Below are positions 63,066 through 64,000 of a DNA stretch of 64,000 nucleotides, piece after piece. The notes beneath the pieces are model-generated. The model saw nothing but the letters and a program-made list of their open reading frames with translations, was not told the DNA's origin and ran no database searches. Source of the DNA: Dasypus novemcinctus (Eukaryota > Chordata > Mammalia > Cingulata > Dasypodidae); assembly GCF_030445035.2 (NCBI RefSeq), contig NC_080680.1:117702228-117766227 (forward strand), written 5' to 3'. A program made the translations under genes and the position numbers. The first letter of the stretch is position 1, and every line of letters begins with the position of its first letter.

Positions 63066-64000
63066 AAAACGTAATTTACTTTTATTTCTTCTTTATTTTC
63101 TTTTAAATGTTACATTAAAAAAAATATGAGGTCCTTGTATTCCCCCCATCCCCCTCACCCCACTCCTCCCACATCGACAACCTCTTCCATCATCATGGCA
63201 CATTCACTGCACCTGGTGAATCCATTTTGGAGCACTGCTGCACCACATGGACAGTGGTCTACACTGTAGTCTGCACTCTCCCCCAGTCCACCCAGTGGGC
63301 CATGGAAGGACACACAATGTCCAGCATTTGTCCCTGCAGCACCACCCAGGACAACTCCAAATCCTGAAAATGCCCCCACATCAAATCTCTTCTTCCCTTT
63401 CCCTACCCTCAGCAGCTACTGTGGTCACTTTCTCCACATCAGTGCTACAATTTCTTCCATTACTAATCACAATAGTTCCACAGTAGAACACCAGTAAGTC
63501 TACTCTATTCCTTCATCCTGTGGACCCTGGGATGGTTATGTCCAGTCCCCCTCTATATCAAGAGGGGCTTAGATTCCACATGAATGATGGATGCAGTTCT
63601 CCTGCTTGCAGTTGTAGGCACTCTTGGCTCCCTGGTGTGGTGGTTGATCTTCTTCACCTCCCTGTTTGCTGGCTGGGGTGAGTTCAATAAACCAGAGGGT
63701 AGGAGTTGCAAGTCTGCTGAGGCTCAGGGCCTGGCTGTCATGTGGACAGTCCAGAGATTTAGGTCTCCTGAGTATACACCAACCCAAACACCAACCAGAG
63801 TTCCAGTAAAAGTAACAGAGGAGGCATGTGTAGATGGAGTCCAACTCCATCACACTCAGGAACACAAACTCCAAAGTAGGGTCAGCTGACATGGTACTGA
63901 ACTCCAGAGTCATCTGCCATGACCATATAAACTGTGGATCTCTGTAGCCCTCAGGAGAACCAGTACCCAAGTTTCGATCTACTTTAACTGTCTCTGGTAC
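63066..64000 (-). mobile_element. L1 3' UTR (long-UTR subfamily), antisense, runs off the window
   Basis: The complement is collinear with 32270-33210: A-rich tail at 63060-63120 (T/A-rich on plus), G-rich block complement at 63138-63172, 'GGACAACTCC...CTGCAGCACCACCC' region (63330-63360), and the segment ending near the window edge that equals 32280. It is close in sequence to the 32-kb copy. Upstream part of the element lies beyond 64000. Frames at 63155-63970 are shadows. Confidence 0.85.

Noticed and set aside
63155..63970. Frames of 74-133 codons near the window end
   Set aside because: They fall in the antisense long L1 3' UTR.

Overview
The window is AT-rich, repeat-dense mammalian nuclear DNA with no intact protein-coding gene, rRNA, functional tRNA or CRISPR array that I can support. 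It looks like an intergenic gene desert, or possibly the interior of a large intron. Nearly every open frame is a shadow of a repeat or chance.

The organism is probably a xenarthran. Two short tRNA-derived SINEs (about 4.32 kb and 60.24 kb) have the head and B-box layout of the xenarthran DAS-type SINE. Several L1 copies share an unusually long 3' UTR, and one MaLR-type LTR family recurs on both strands. The long, very abundant SINE that I associate with armadillo is absent over 64 kb, so I lean to sloth or anteater; this is inference.

Layout. 3.0-6.7 kb: an old antisense L1 split by a processed pseudogene of LYPLA1 (acyl-protein thioesterase 1), itself hit by a SINE. 7.0-7.6 kb: an LTR. 8.0-8.7 and 11.95-14.15 kb: antisense L1 pieces, the second split by a MaLR LTR, with a reverse copy just beyond. 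19.2-19.6 kb: a second LTR of retroviral layout. 20.9 kb: a short L1 3' end. 22.7-25.7 kb: antisense L1 pieces including a long 3' UTR. 26.1 kb: an MLT1-like LTR. 27.1-34.5 kb: a purine tract, then an ancient HAL1/L1M element split by a roughly 5.1-kb L1 insertion bounded by a 14-bp duplication and ending in a possible 3' transduction. 34.5-35.0 kb: L2. 39.5-40.5 kb: a GC-rich solo LTR with a 6-bp target duplication and two tandem-repeat blocks. 41.9 kb: a hAT-type element. 43-50.5 kb: more L1 and an ancient LINE. 51.8-54.8 kb: a complete two-LTR MaLR element with a 5-bp duplication and a 60-bp-period internal repeat. 60 kb: an L1M remnant split by a SINE. 63.1-64.0 kb: an antisense L1 3' UTR running off the end.

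Nothing here forms a pathway. The value lies in the nested insertions, which give relative ages, and in two young-looking insertions: the solo LTR and the L1. All repeat names come from recognising sequence by eye, not from a database search, and most outer limits are good to about 10-50 bases except where a target-site duplication fixes them.
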